Notes: a model not told the origin generated them from the letters alone. 28,425 bases of DNA from CAZTZL01 sp964617625 (GCA_964617625.1 CAZTZL010000038.1:1-28425), one strand, 5' to 3'. Positions 1-8,236 are shown, counted from the stretch's first letter. Made by a program: numbers and translations.

Positions 1-1489
1 CGGCATATTCCAGGCCCACTCCGGACCGGATCGGGCCCCATAATCCCCGATCGTCTATACCCATTCTAAAGGAGCCGGCATCATGAACTGCCGTACGAAT
101 CAATCCCATCATGTTGTAGCGGACGATACCATCCATGATTGTCATCTCGACAGTAATATTCCTCACTTCATAGGGATCGGTGCTGATCGGATCATTGGAA
201 AGTATGGTCAAGTCCGCGAGTTTTCCTGGTGTGACAGTTCCCTTGTAAGCTTCTTCGAAGGCGACCCAGCTATTGGTAACAGTCATTGCCCGTAATCCTT
301 CCTCCACGGTCAACTGATCTCCATCCAGCCAGTCCTGCAGTACATCTGAAGCCTGTGTTTTTCGGGTGGCCAGGTAGCTGATCGTCTGCATACTGTTCTC
401 TCTTGTACAGTAAGGAAAGTCATTGCCTCCGACGATAGGTATTCCACGGTCTACGAGCCGCCGCCAGGGATAGATCCACTCGAGTACATGCGGTTCATAG
501 AGCACTTCATATTTAGCAGCGCTCTGAGCATTAGCCCAGGTATACTGTATCGAAGCCGCCACGCCCAAAGAGGCAAACTTGTCAGTTAAATCCTCACGCA
601 TGACACGCAGGTGCTCAATTCGGCAGCGGAGGACATTCCCGGATCCGGCAAAAGCTTTCTCGAAAGCATTGAGTCCCACGCTCACTGCGGAATCCCCGAT
701 AGCATGCATGGCAATGGGGTAGCCGGCTTTAAGTATAGTGTCTACGATTGTATTCATCTCTTCCTGTGTTTTGAACAAATCACCATGGGTACCAGCGGCT
801 CCTCCTGCCTGATAAAGTGTGGATAGCGCAGGATAACCCACACTGCCGCCGTCCGCGAATATTTTCACTCCAATGACTCGCAGGGTGGTATCGATTTTCT
901 GAGTATAAGGATAGGTCTGCCAGGGCACTACATCAGCATTGCCGTTTGAATTATAGGGGATATAGCAGTCAATCCGGACGGACAGCTCCTTGTTCTGCGC
1001 TAGTGTTTGGGCCCATTCGATGAATCCGGCGTCACCGTACAGTTCATGAACGGTGGTGTACCCATCCGCGGCCATGTCCTTTGTTGCCTGGACCAGCCCC
1101 TCGGGTCCGTCATCCCAAAAAGCATTGAGCAAAAGGTGGCTGTGTCCTTCGATCAAACCCGGGAAAATGATACGCCCTTCCAGATCATAGACTTGTGTGT
1201 TCACATCCTGCAGGGCGAGCACTTCTGCATCTGAGCCCACTGCCGAGATCAGGTTCCCGGTAATAGCCACTGCCTGGGCTTCCGGTATCTGATCGTCCAT
1301 GGAAACCACGCTGGCATTATGGAGTATGATATCCGCCCCCGTGGACATTAATTTTATCGATTTTTTCTTATAGATTGTCCTTGATTGTGTGGACGCATGT
1401 GCTGAACCACTGTTATCGATAACGTTGTTGATGCACACAATGAGCAGAAACGGGATGAGTATACGATTCCGGAAACATAGTTTTTTCAT
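1..1489 (-). CDS. Secreted YtcJ-like amidohydrolase, 3' end beyond window
   Basis: The reading frame is open from an ATG at 1489 to the window edge (496 residues seen, no stop), and the ATG has a good AGGAG ribosome site 6-7 bases upstream. Residues 1-32 look like a signal peptide ending near SAHA. From about residue 50 it is a metal-dependent amidohydrolase of the amidohydrolase_3/YtcJ type: HSH at 116-118 after PGLIEG, Lys209 in VKIFADGG, His262 in AMHAIGD, His293 in IEHL and Asp357 in GGNDFP are the expected metal ligands and catalytic residues. The domain closes normally with GTVTPGKLADLTIL and a final strand near 459. The protein then continues past the usual end (460-496 and beyond) with DDRGLWGPIRSG, so an extra extracellular domain is fused at the C-terminus. 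The substrate cannot be read; relatives hydrolyse amides, formamides or N-acyl compounds. An exported location is inferred from the signal peptide. Confidence 0.88.
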   Translation of the reverse strand, partial: MKKLCFRNRILIPFLLIVCINNVIDNSGSAHASTQSRTIYKKKSIKLMSTGADIILHNASVVSMDDQIPEAQAVAITGNLISAVGSDAEVLALQDVNTQVYDLEGRIIFPGLIEGHSHLLLNAFWDDGPEGLVQATKDMAADGYTTVHELYGDAGFIEWAQTLAQNKELSVRIDCYIPYNSNGNADVVPWQTYPYTQKIDTTLRVIGVKIFADGGSVGYPALSTLYQAGGAAGTHGDLFKTQEEMNTIVDTILKAGYPIAMHAIGDSAVSVGLNAFEKAFAGSGNVLRCRIEHLRVMREDLTDKFASLGVAASIQYTWANAQSAAKYEVLYEPHVLEWIYPWRRLVDRGIPIVGGNDFPYCTRENSMQTISYLATRKTQASDVLQDWLDGDQLTVEEGLRAMTVTNSWVAFEEAYKGTVTPGKLADLTILSNDPISTDPYEVRNITVEMTIMDGIVRYNMMGLIRTAVHDAGSFRMGIDDRGLWGPIRSGVGLEYA

Positions 1490-1662
1490 TTTCTACTCCT
1501 AAGAAAAATGGCAAAAATGTTAATAAATACATATACAATGATCGTATTCGAATTTCAATGAATATTTTAAAAATAGTTTTTGATTCATTATCGATTGAAT
1601 CCCGTTGAAGACAAGCTTACAGCGGGATTTTTAGTCAATGCACAACAGTTCTGGAAGATATT

Positions 1663-3543
1663 TTATTTTTTCTTCGATGCGGCAGCAGTGCGGTACAGAA
1701 TCACTCCCAAACCGGTGAACAGAAGAAGGGATAAGATCTGCCCCAGCCATTCCTGCGCGTATTGAACCTGAAAAAGTTTGGGCGCCCGGGTGATGATCAC
1801 GGCAATAACGGCAATGACCACGCCTGTCAATCCCTCACCGGCAATTAGTCCCGAACTCAGAAGGATACCCTGATCCTTGCTTTTTTCTTCATCCTTGTTA
1901 TTATTCTTCGATTTGGCATCCACGACGTGCTTCAGCAGACCTCCTAAGAATACAGGCGTCATTGTGTACAGAGGCAGATAGACACCCACCGCAAAAGGCA
2001 ACGGAGGAATATCCAAAAGATAGACGACCAGTGAAAGCGAGGCGCCGATACCGACCAGATTCCAGCGGAGGTTGCCGTCCAGAACACCGTCCAAAACAGT
2101 TTTCATCAAAGTGGCCTGGGGTGCGGGAAGTTCGGAGGAGCCGAAACCGTAGGCTTTTCCAAGATAGTAGACCGCGAGACAAACGAAGAATGCGGAACCC
2201 ACGGCTCCGATCAGTTCGCTGGTCTGTTGTTTCCTAGGCGTGGCGCCAATAATATATCCCGCTTTTAGATCCTGAGAAATATCCCCGGCAATCGAAGCAG
2301 CAATGCAGACCACGGTGCCGATTGTCAGGGCTGTGATTTTCCCGGTCAGGTCGGTCCATCCCAATAATTTGAAAATCACACCCACACCCAAAAGCGTGAC
2401 GATGGCCATGCCCGAGGTCGGATTTGAGGAGACACCGATCATTCCCACAATTCTCGAAGAAACCGTCACGAAACAAAATGCAAAGAAAGCAATCGAAACA
2501 CCGCTGATCAGCCGCATAAAAAACGAGGTGTGGCTCCCGATGATCCCCGGAACGATGGCGATGCACAAGATAACCGAAGCGACTCCGAGAAGAACCCACT
2601 GGATCGAGAGATTCTGTTCGGTACGTTTCACATTGGACTGCATCATAGCCGCACTGGAACGAAGTTCCCGGAGCCCGACTTTCAGAGAGTTGACCATGGT
2701 TGGGATGGATTTGAAAACCGTAATCAGGCCGGCACAGGCCACGGCTCCCGCTCCGATGATCCGAATGTATTTGTCCCAGATCTCCTCCGGGCTTAACCCC
2801 GCCGCATTGCCTCCCCATGCAATCAGAGGGATAATCACGACCCAGGAGAGCAATCCGCCTCCCACCATGATGGCGCCGATGCGTCTTCCAAGAATATATC
2901 CGACTCCCAGAAGGGCGGGTGTGGCCGAAATCCCGACTTCCGCTTTCGGAATTACGGGAAGACGAAAATGGATTTTCGAGGGCCAGAGATAGAAGAGGGA
3001 GATGAGTCCCTTGTAGAGTGCCCCGATTCCAATTCCCTTAAATACATTGACTGCGGTCGATCCGCCTTCGGATGCCGCGATCAACACTTCGGCACTGGCG
3101 GTCCCTTCCGGATAGGGGAGCGTTTGATGCTCCTTGACGATCAGGAATCCGCGCAGCGGAATCATGAAAAGCACGCCGAGCACGCCGCCGCACATAGCAA
3201 GCAGCGTCATTTGAAAGAGCGGCATATTGTAGCCCCAGATAAACAGCGCCGGGATGGTAAAGATGATTCCAGAAGCCAGGGAGGAGCTGGCCGATCCCCC
3301 GGTTTGTGAAATGTTGCATTCCAGAATCGAGGGTTTTCCGAAGACCGGCGTGAGAATACGGAGAATCGCCACTGAAACCACGGCAAGCGGTATGGCCGTG
3401 GAAATAGTCAGACCCACACGCAGTCCGAGATAGGCATTGGCGCTTCCGAAGAGGGCTCCTAGGATCAGACTTAAAACCACGGTTTTGACATTAAAATCGG
3501 GCAGAGATGTCGTTGCGGGAACGAAAGGTTTAAATTCTTTCAT
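1663..3543 (-). CDS. OPT-family oligopeptide transporter
   Basis: A 626-residue very hydrophobic protein with the look of the bacterial OPT (oligopeptide transporter) family: an N-terminal block with GSANAYLGLRVGLTIS, then SILECNISQTGGSASSSLASG, LPYPEGTASAEVL and about 14-16 membrane segments, with only short soluble loops and a lysine-rich loop (KSKNNNKDEEKSKDQ) near residue 555. Length is normal for the bacterial branch. Family members are inner-membrane secondary transporters for small peptides or metal chelates; the substrate here is unknown. The start is fixed by GGAG seven bases before the ATG. It is transcribed in the same direction as the amidohydrolase and ends 174 bases before it, so the two may share a transcript, perhaps joining peptide or amide uptake and hydrolysis (inference). 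Confidence 0.9.
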   Translation of the reverse strand: MKEFKPFVPATTSLPDFNVKTVVLSLILGALFGSANAYLGLRVGLTISTAIPLAVVSVAILRILTPVFGKPSILECNISQTGGSASSSLASGIIFTIPALFIWGYNMPLFQMTLLAMCGGVLGVLFMIPLRGFLIVKEHQTLPYPEGTASAEVLIAASEGGSTAVNVFKGIGIGALYKGLISLFYLWPSKIHFRLPVIPKAEVGISATPALLGVGYILGRRIGAIMVGGGLLSWVVIIPLIAWGGNAAGLSPEEIWDKYIRIIGAGAVACAGLITVFKSIPTMVNSLKVGLRELRSSAAMMQSNVKRTEQNLSIQWVLLGVASVILCIAIVPGIIGSHTSFFMRLISGVSIAFFAFCFVTVSSRIVGMIGVSSNPTSGMAIVTLLGVGVIFKLLGWTDLTGKITALTIGTVVCIAASIAGDISQDLKAGYIIGATPRKQQTSELIGAVGSAFFVCLAVYYLGKAYGFGSSELPAPQATLMKTVLDGVLDGNLRWNLVGIGASLSLVVYLLDIPPLPFAVGVYLPLYTMTPVFLGGLLKHVVDAKSKNNNKDEEKSKDQGILLSSGLIAGEGLTGVVIAVIAVIITRAPKLFQVQYAQEWLGQILSLLLFTGLGVILYRTAAASKKK

Positions 3544-4161
3544 GGAATACTCCGTTAAGGTCTTTTGTCAGAGGGTTATCTGTTTCAATTTGATCGAAAA
3601 TTGTTTATATTTGTTTTAACAGAAAACAAGAAACGGATTTTTATCTAAAAAAGCAAGCGGTAAAGAATCATTTCAATATCCAAATGATCAATCATTCAGA
3701 AGTATTTATATACAATCATTAGTATTCTGTTAAAACCATTCAATCATTTATAAGTCTGCAAGCTTTTTATGTTATGTTCATATGATATCCTGTTCTTTTC
3801 TTTAGAAGAAAAGAACCAAAAGAATCGGCCTTTTTGCAAAGCCCGGCTCTATACAAGCTTTTTAGAACAGAAACTCAAGTGTACATCCACCCGGCCTTTC
3901 CCATTTGCCATCCCGAAGCTTCGGGATGATGCCCACCCCTTTGTTGAAGCCTTGAAATATCAGGTTTTCCTGGCTGCAAAAAGGCCAGAAAAAGAATGCT
4001 TTTTTCGCGGTATTCGAAAAATCGCTGTGTCGGAATGTCAAAGTAAGAGTAAACGATGAAATTTTACACTCTCACATTACGTTTTATCAAAGCTTTAACA
4101 CTTTTAAATATTTTCTTAATCGGACATTAAGGTTTATATACAATAAATAAAGGATCATAAA
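3544..4161. other. Non-coding stretch between OPT gene and nikR
   Basis: About 620 bases with no convincing gene. The middle (about 3770-4050) is less AT-rich than its flanks and carries a perfect 18-base palindrome at 3910-3927 (ATCCCGAAGCTTCGGGAT); it resembles a decayed dispersed intergenic repeat. A 96-codon open frame at 3769-4059 has no ribosome site and a composition unlike a normal protein, so it is not called. The divergent promoters of the OPT gene and nikR must lie at the two AT-rich ends, but no clear -35/-10 pair or NikR-type inverted repeat was found next to nikR. Confidence 0.6.
3910..3927. repeat. 18-base perfect palindrome in putative dispersed repeat
   Basis: ATCCCGAAGCTTCGGGAT reads the same on both strands. 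Palindromes of this CCCGAAGCTTCGGG type are common inside short dispersed intergenic repeats; only one copy is in this window, so repeat status is inference. Confidence 0.5.
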
Positions 4162-4578
4162 ATGGGACAAATTACTCGATTTGGAATTTCCATGGACAGT
4201 GAGCTGCTCAAACGGTTCGACCGGTTTATTTCCCAGCATGGTTATGCCAACCGGTCCGAAGCGATCCGGGATCTGGTGCGGGACCGTTTCGTGAAGGAAG
4301 AGTGGACGGATGAAAAGGTGGAAATCGTAGGGACCATCACGATCATTTATGACCATCATCAGCGGGAACTGGCCGAAAAATTGACGGAACAGCAGCACCG
4401 GTCGCACGAATCCGTGATCTCTGTGATGCATGTTCACCTCGATCATCATAATTGTCTGGAAGTTTTGGCAGTACGGGGAACGGCCAAACATATCAAAATC
4501 CTTTCAGACAGTCTGATTAGCGCAAAGGGAGTCAAACACGGTAAACTTGTGATGACGAGCACGGGAAAGGGATTATAA
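4162..4578 (+). CDS. nikR: Nickel-responsive regulator NikR
   Basis: 138 residues, close to the 133 of E. coli NikR. Residues 1-45 form a ribbon-helix-helix DNA-binding domain (ITRFGISMDSELLKRFDRF, then NRSEAIRDLVRDRF); residues 53-138 form the ACT-like nickel-binding domain. All four high-affinity Ni(II) ligands are present with the exact spacing of the E. coli protein (His76, His87, His89, Cys95): here His79, His90, His92 and Cys98 in QQHRSHES and HVHLDHHNC. It should therefore be a nickel-loaded tetrameric repressor. The ATG follows AAAGGATCATAAA, an acceptable ribosome site. Its best visible target is the inverted repeat at 8158-8184. Its stop is only two bases from the stop of the convergent LysE-like gene. 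Confidence 0.95.
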   Translation: MGQITRFGISMDSELLKRFDRFISQHGYANRSEAIRDLVRDRFVKEEWTDEKVEIVGTITIIYDHHQRELAEKLTEQQHRSHESVISVMHVHLDHHNCLEVLAVRGTAKHIKILSDSLISAKGVKHGKLVMTSTGKGL

Positions 4579-4580
4579 AT

Positions 4581-5228
4581 TCAGGATCCCGTGAGGGTAC
4601 GGAAGAGATTGTATGCGAAATAAACTGCTACACAGAGAATGAGGATGCCGAAAAACGTTTTAATAAAAAGCAGTCTTTTCGGGTTGCTGAACAGTTTGAC
4701 ATGGCGATTGACCAGAAAAATAATTATACAAAAATAAATGATTGTCCCTGCTGCAACGGAACTCCACAAAAGAAATCCTGAAAAAATGGAGCAAGTTGGA
4801 AGTAAATCTTCGTTGTAAAACATACTGATCACGGCGCTCCATGTGATCAGATTTGACGGATTTGACAAAACAAGAAGGAATCCCCCAAGAAAAGCATATC
4901 TCTTTTTCTTAACCAGCGGCAGAACAGATGGATTTAGATATTTCTTCCGTGCATCACGGATAAAGGAAATTCCAAGAAAGAGTAAAACCAATACGGCAAT
5001 GATCCAGAAAATTGTGGCGACCCACTGAATTTTCAATAAAGGAGCCAAACCGAAAAATACTGCAAGGGGCCACAAGCCGTCTGCAACGGAAGCACCAAAA
5101 GCGAATATCAAAGCGGACCCGATATGCCGGTTCAGTACCCGGCGGATGATCTCCATATTTACTGGCCCAATAGGGATCGCTGCTATGAGTGCGATTGCTG
5201 CTGATATAAGAGGAAATGCGATGGACAT
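4581..5228 (-). CDS. LysE/RhtB-family exporter-like membrane protein
   Basis: An inner-membrane protein of 215 residues with about six hydrophobic segments. The N-terminus IALIAAIPIGPVNMEIIRRVLNRHIGSALIFAFGAS fits the LysE/RhtB translocator family (PGP near the first helix, G..A..GAS.ADG), and LSNPSNLITW is the usual NP motif of the fourth segment. Family members export amino acids or related small molecules; the substrate here is unknown. The frame opens five codons earlier at a TTG, but ATG 5228 is preferred because AGGAGG lies four bases upstream, inside the end of the preceding nucleotidyltransferase gene. It is the last gene of a four-gene coupled operon, so it may export a product or intermediate of that pathway, or be a head-group transporter (inference). 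Confidence 0.8.
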   Translation of the reverse strand: MSIAFPLISAAIALIAAIPIGPVNMEIIRRVLNRHIGSALIFAFGASVADGLWPLAVFFGLAPLLKIQWVATIFWIIAVLVLLFLGISFIRDARKKYLNPSVLPLVKKKRYAFLGGFLLVLSNPSNLITWSAVISMFYNEDLLPTCSIFSGFLLWSSVAAGTIIYFCIIIFLVNRHVKLFSNPKRLLFIKTFFGILILCVAVYFAYNLFRTLTGS

Positions 5229-5239
5229 CAATCCTCCTG

Positions 5240-5986
5240 TCAAACAGAGATTCGATGCAGATAGGGGAGTATTTCGTGTTCGGCACGCTCCAGATCTGTT
5301 TTAAAATCTACTTCCATTACCCGGCAATCTGTTACATCTACGGTGTGAATGATTTCGCCGCTGTCAATGAGTTCCTGAAAGGCATCTTCATAGAATTCTG
5401 TTCTGCCCCGGCCGTTTTCAATCCGCCGTTTTAATACATCAAACAGTTTTTTGCTGTATTCAGATGAGAATTTTTCAATACCGATGGATTCTCCTGCTGC
5501 TTTTTCAGGTTCACCGCTTTTCGATAAACGAGATACTGTTTTCCCGTCTTCGGAGTACACTTTCATTTCTTCATCACCGAGATTGTCTCTTTTATGAACG
5601 GCAAGGACATTCTCATATTTTGATTCGAGAATTCTTTTAAGTACAGTGGGTTCAAAAACAATATCGCAATCGAGCAGAAGAAATTCCTGTCCGGCAATGA
5701 AAGGTTCTGCAAAGCTCAGGGAGTAGGCATTGTTTGTTATGGAAAAGTCGGGATTGTGTGCGAAAGTGACACGAAAAGAATTTCCAATGGAACGGATATA
5801 GTTCTTGAGAGTTTCAGCAAAATATCCGGTGATTACGATGATTTCCCGAATTCCATTCAAATGAAGGTTTTCCAACATCAGGGCCATCATGGTTGTATCA
5901 CCGATAGGAAGCAAGGCCTTGTGGCAGTGGTCGGTCAAAGGCCGAAGTCTTGAGGCATAGCCGGCCGCCGGAATAACTGCTTTCAC
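5240..5986 (-). CDS. LicC/IPCT-like sugar- or alcohol-phosphate nucleotidyltransferase
   Basis: A 248-residue nucleotidyltransferase with the Rossmann-like N-terminus KAVIPAAGYASRLRPLTDHCHKA (residues 2-24): the glycine-rich loop, Arg13 and Lys23. The acidic LLLDCDIVF motif at 103-110 (Asp106, Asp108) binds Mg, and NPDFSITNNAYSL at 78-90 resembles the substrate loop of phosphocholine (LicC) and inositol-phosphate cytidylyltransferases. The end (MEVDFKTDLERAE) fits the same group. Predicted reaction: CTP plus a phospho-alcohol gives CDP-alcohol and pyrophosphate. The start is GTG at 5986, with AAGAGG eight bases upstream overlapping the end of the CDP-alcohol phosphatidyltransferase gene, whose product would be the natural next enzyme. 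Which phospho-alcohol is used (ethanolamine-, choline-, inositol- or aminoethylphosphonate-like) is not visible. Confidence 0.85.
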   Translation of the reverse strand: MKAVIPAAGYASRLRPLTDHCHKALLPIGDTTMMALMLENLHLNGIREIIVITGYFAETLKNYIRSIGNSFRVTFAHNPDFSITNNAYSLSFAEPFIAGQEFLLLDCDIVFEPTVLKRILESKYENVLAVHKRDNLGDEEMKVYSEDGKTVSRLSKSGEPEKAAGESIGIEKFSSEYSKKLFDVLKRRIENGRGRTEFYEDAFQELIDSGEIIHTVDVTDCRVMEVDFKTDLERAEHEILPYLHRISV

Positions 5987-5990
5987 CAGA

Positions 5991-6848
5991 TCAACCTCTT
6001 TTTTTGGAATCGACGATTGACTGAAGGATATAAAGTGTTAGCGCAAACAGGTTGATCGGAATGACAATGGTCAGGAAAAAGAGGTCCGGGCGGTTGATTA
6101 TACTTGCGATAACTGCTATACTGATCTTTGTGCTCGGGCCGATCAATGACCATCCCCTGACAAGCAATTTGTTTTTTTGGATCAGATATTCATAATCGAT
6201 TTTTTCTGCTGTACAGGTTTCCGCGGGCGAGAGTTTTATGTTGATATGCAAGTATAAACGATAGATGTTATTTATAAATCGGTTAAATATTTCGGGTCTA
6301 TCGGTTTTAGATTTTTCTTCAAATTCTTTGTGTTCATCCTTCAAACTTTGTGATTGGCCTTTTGTCCATGTAATGAAACGGCTTCTATATGTGTCGACCA
6401 GGAACGATTGCAGAATATGTGAAATACCGGCAACAATGACAAGTCCCCACCAAACAGGCAAAGTATAAAATCTTCCTGAATATCCGATTACAATACCAAC
6501 AAAAATAGCAATGCCGGTTGCATAATCGGAAAGTCCGTCAAGAATTCTTCCAAGCTTTGATGAAGTTCCTTTTAATCTGGCCAGCTGGCCGTCTGTGCAG
6601 TCGAGTATATTGGAAATTAAAAGCAGAATTGCTGCGATCAGGGTAGAGGTTGTTTTGCCTGCCGAGTAAAATATCCCGGCCATGATCCCAAATAACGTTG
6701 AGATTGCAGTCACGCCGTTCGGAGTGATGGATGTGTTCATGAATAATTTTGCAAGGACAAAGCCAATAGGCCGGAAAAAGAACAAGTCGACAGGATCTTC
6801 TGTCATGGAATTTTTAAGAGATTTTTTGTAAAGATTGAAACTGTTCAT
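5991..6848 (-). CDS. CDP-alcohol phosphatidyltransferase
   Basis: 285 residues with several membrane segments and the complete family signature D-x2-D-G-x2-A-R-x8-G-x3-D-x3-D: Asp83, Asp86, Gly87, Ala90, Arg91, Gly100, Asp104 and Asp108 (DCTDGQLARLKG...GRILDGLSD). Members move the phospho-alcohol part of a CDP-alcohol onto a lipid or alcohol acceptor in the inner membrane, making phospholipids or inositol-phosphate compounds. The frame is open nine codons further upstream, but ATG 6848 is chosen because it overlaps the aminotransferase stop as ATGA, a classic coupling arrangement; neither start has a strong ribosome site. Next to the nucleotidyltransferase it completes a CDP-activated head-group branch. 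The acceptor is not known. Confidence 0.88.
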   Translation of the reverse strand: MNSFNLYKKSLKNSMTEDPVDLFFFRPIGFVLAKLFMNTSITPNGVTAISTLFGIMAGIFYSAGKTTSTLIAAILLLISNILDCTDGQLARLKGTSSKLGRILDGLSDYATGIAIFVGIVIGYSGRFYTLPVWWGLVIVAGISHILQSFLVDTYRSRFITWTKGQSQSLKDEHKEFEEKSKTDRPEIFNRFINNIYRLYLHINIKLSPAETCTAEKIDYEYLIQKNKLLVRGWSLIGPSTKISIAVIASIINRPDLFFLTIVIPINLFALTLYILQSIVDSKKRG

Positions 6849-7873
6849 GGAAGGGAGACCGCGTCTTTGATACATTGAAAAACGAGGGAGTTGATTTCGG
6901 GTTTTGCGATAGAGATTCGAAAGTGATTTTCCAATCCATTATTTTCGAAGAAACGGACAAGGATGTTTGCTTTTTTAAAGTTGGCTTTCAATTTAGGTAA
7001 AACATTACTTGGTACTGAGATAAGTACAAAATTGGCCTTGCTGTCATATACACGCACGCCTGACAGGGAACGAAGCTCCGAATAATATCGAAGCTTTTCA
7101 TTTTCGACAAGTCTGGACATGGCTTCGTAATGGTCTGCGGAATCCAAAGCTGCAAGTGCTAACTCTTCGGATAACCGGTTGAATCCGAGATATCGCTTTG
7201 AAAAGTTAATGAACTGTTCATGTTTTTGATGAATAAAACCGAATCCGATCCGAACGCCGGCAAGACCGTAATATTTTGAGAACGTTCTTAGAATTACGAT
7301 GTTCGGATACAGTTTTAAAAAACGATGCAGATGAGCGTTCTGTTTTTCATGATAGCCCCAGTAAGATTCGTCAATGAGCATCATCGCTTGCGGACAATGT
7401 CGGATCAGGGTTTCCAAATCGTCGTTACTCAACATATCGCCTGTCGGATTGTTGGGATTTGCTATCAGGATGATTTTGGGATGATGTGTATTATATAAAG
7501 TCAGAATATCATTTACATTCACGCGAAATGAGAATTCGTCTTTATACATGGGGAATTCGAGTGTAACGCCACTTACTTCATCGGCAATTTTTTTATAATA
7601 CCACCATGCATGTTGTGCAACCAGAATTCCATCTCCTTGTTTTATAAAGTAATGCACAAGCTGTGTGAGCAGATCTTCACAACCATAACCGAGGAGTATA
7701 TTTTCTTCAGGGATATTGAAGATTTTTGCTATGCGTTCTGTTATTGTACTCTTGGCATTGCGTTCAAATGAGCGCGAGTAATGTGTCAGAAGAGAGGAGG
7801 GACTGTTCTGTAAAATCTCAATACATCTCGGAGGCAACTCAAACTGATATTCATTTCGGTCGAGATAGTGCAT
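6845..7873 (-). CDS. HisC-like class I/II PLP aminotransferase or decarboxylase
   Basis: 342 residues of fold-type I PLP enzyme, close to histidinol-phosphate aminotransferase (HisC) and threonine-phosphate decarboxylase (CobD) in length and motifs: NPNNPTG at 139-145, Asp168 and Tyr171 in IDESYWGY, the PLP lysine Lys200 in TFSKYYGLAGVRIGFG, Arg208, and the C-terminal substrate arginine in NHFRISIAKPE. It is the first gene of a coupled operon with a CDP-alcohol phosphatidyltransferase and a LicC-like nucleotidyltransferase, with no his or cob genes nearby. A role making or aminating a phospho-amino-alcohol fits the context better than histidine synthesis, for example decarboxylation of a phospho-amino acid to an amino-alcohol phosphate. 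That specific role is inference. The ribosome site before ATG 7873 is weak. Confidence 0.85.
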   Translation of the reverse strand: MHYLDRNEYQFELPPRCIEILQNSPSSLLTHYSRSFERNAKSTITERIAKIFNIPEENILLGYGCEDLLTQLVHYFIKQGDGILVAQHAWWYYKKIADEVSGVTLEFPMYKDEFSFRVNVNDILTLYNTHHPKIILIANPNNPTGDMLSNDDLETLIRHCPQAMMLIDESYWGYHEKQNAHLHRFLKLYPNIVILRTFSKYYGLAGVRIGFGFIHQKHEQFINFSKRYLGFNRLSEELALAALDSADHYEAMSRLVENEKLRYYSELRSLSGVRVYDSKANFVLISVPSNVLPKLKANFKKANILVRFFENNGLENHFRISIAKPEINSLVFQCIKDAVSLP

Positions 7874-8125
7874 GTTTCAGAAAGCCGGTTTTAATATTTT
7901 TGGTTGCATACGATTCATTGTATAAACATGTTTAAAAACAGTATCCTTATTTTTAATGAAATAGACAAAGGTAATACTATTAAATAAAACATAGTGCGAA
8001 AAAATCAATGTATATTATACAATATTAAACGCATTTTATCAAGATATTTTATTAAAGAGCCCAAATTTTATAAAAAGAGTATTATGCGGTATGGGCAGTG
8101 TGTTTGTTCTTTAAAATGATTTTTC
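7874..8125. other. AT-rich divergent intergenic region
   Basis: This part of the 363-base gap between the divergent aminotransferase and TonB-receptor genes is very AT-rich and has no gene. The minus-strand promoter of the lipid operon should lie here; one weak candidate reading upstream of 7873 is TTGTCT-N17-GATACT. No RNA gene or riboswitch-like fold was recognised. Confidence 0.5.
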
Positions 8126-8154
8126 TTGACAACCGGGCGATTTTTATATATATT
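8126..8154 (+). promoter_or_regulatory. Sigma-70-type promoter of the TonB-receptor operon
   Basis: TTGACA at 8126-8131 and TATATT at 8149-8154 are separated by exactly 17 bases, a near-consensus housekeeping promoter. Transcription should start about 8160-8163, leaving a leader of about 75 bases before the GTG start at 8237. Confidence 0.75.
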
Positions 8155-8157
8155 TTA

Positions 8158-8184
8158 GTGTTACTAATTTAGAAATAGTAGCAC
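8158..8184. promoter_or_regulatory. NikR-type operator over the transcription start
   Basis: GTGTTAC (8158-8164), 13 bases, GTAGCAC (8178-8184): an inverted repeat with one mismatch, extendable to nine-base half-sites GTGTTACTA and TAGTAGCAC. It sits three bases after the -10 box, so a bound repressor would block initiation. GTGTTAC-type half-sites at this spacing match, from memory, NikR motifs described outside the enteric bacteria, and nikR itself is 4 kb away. Expected behaviour: nickel-loaded NikR represses the receptor operon when nickel is ample. Binding is inferred, not shown. Confidence 0.75.
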
Positions 8185-8236
8185 AACATTATTTATTTTT
8201 ATATATTTTCATCCAAATGATCAGGGAGATTAAATA

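Noticed and set aside
2303..2992. 229-codon plus-strand frame inside the OPT gene
   Set aside because: Antisense shadow; the minus-strand frame is a clear transporter.
3769..4059. 96-codon open frame upstream of nikR
   Set aside because: No ribosome site, low-complexity odd composition, and it covers a palindrome-bearing repeat-like patch.
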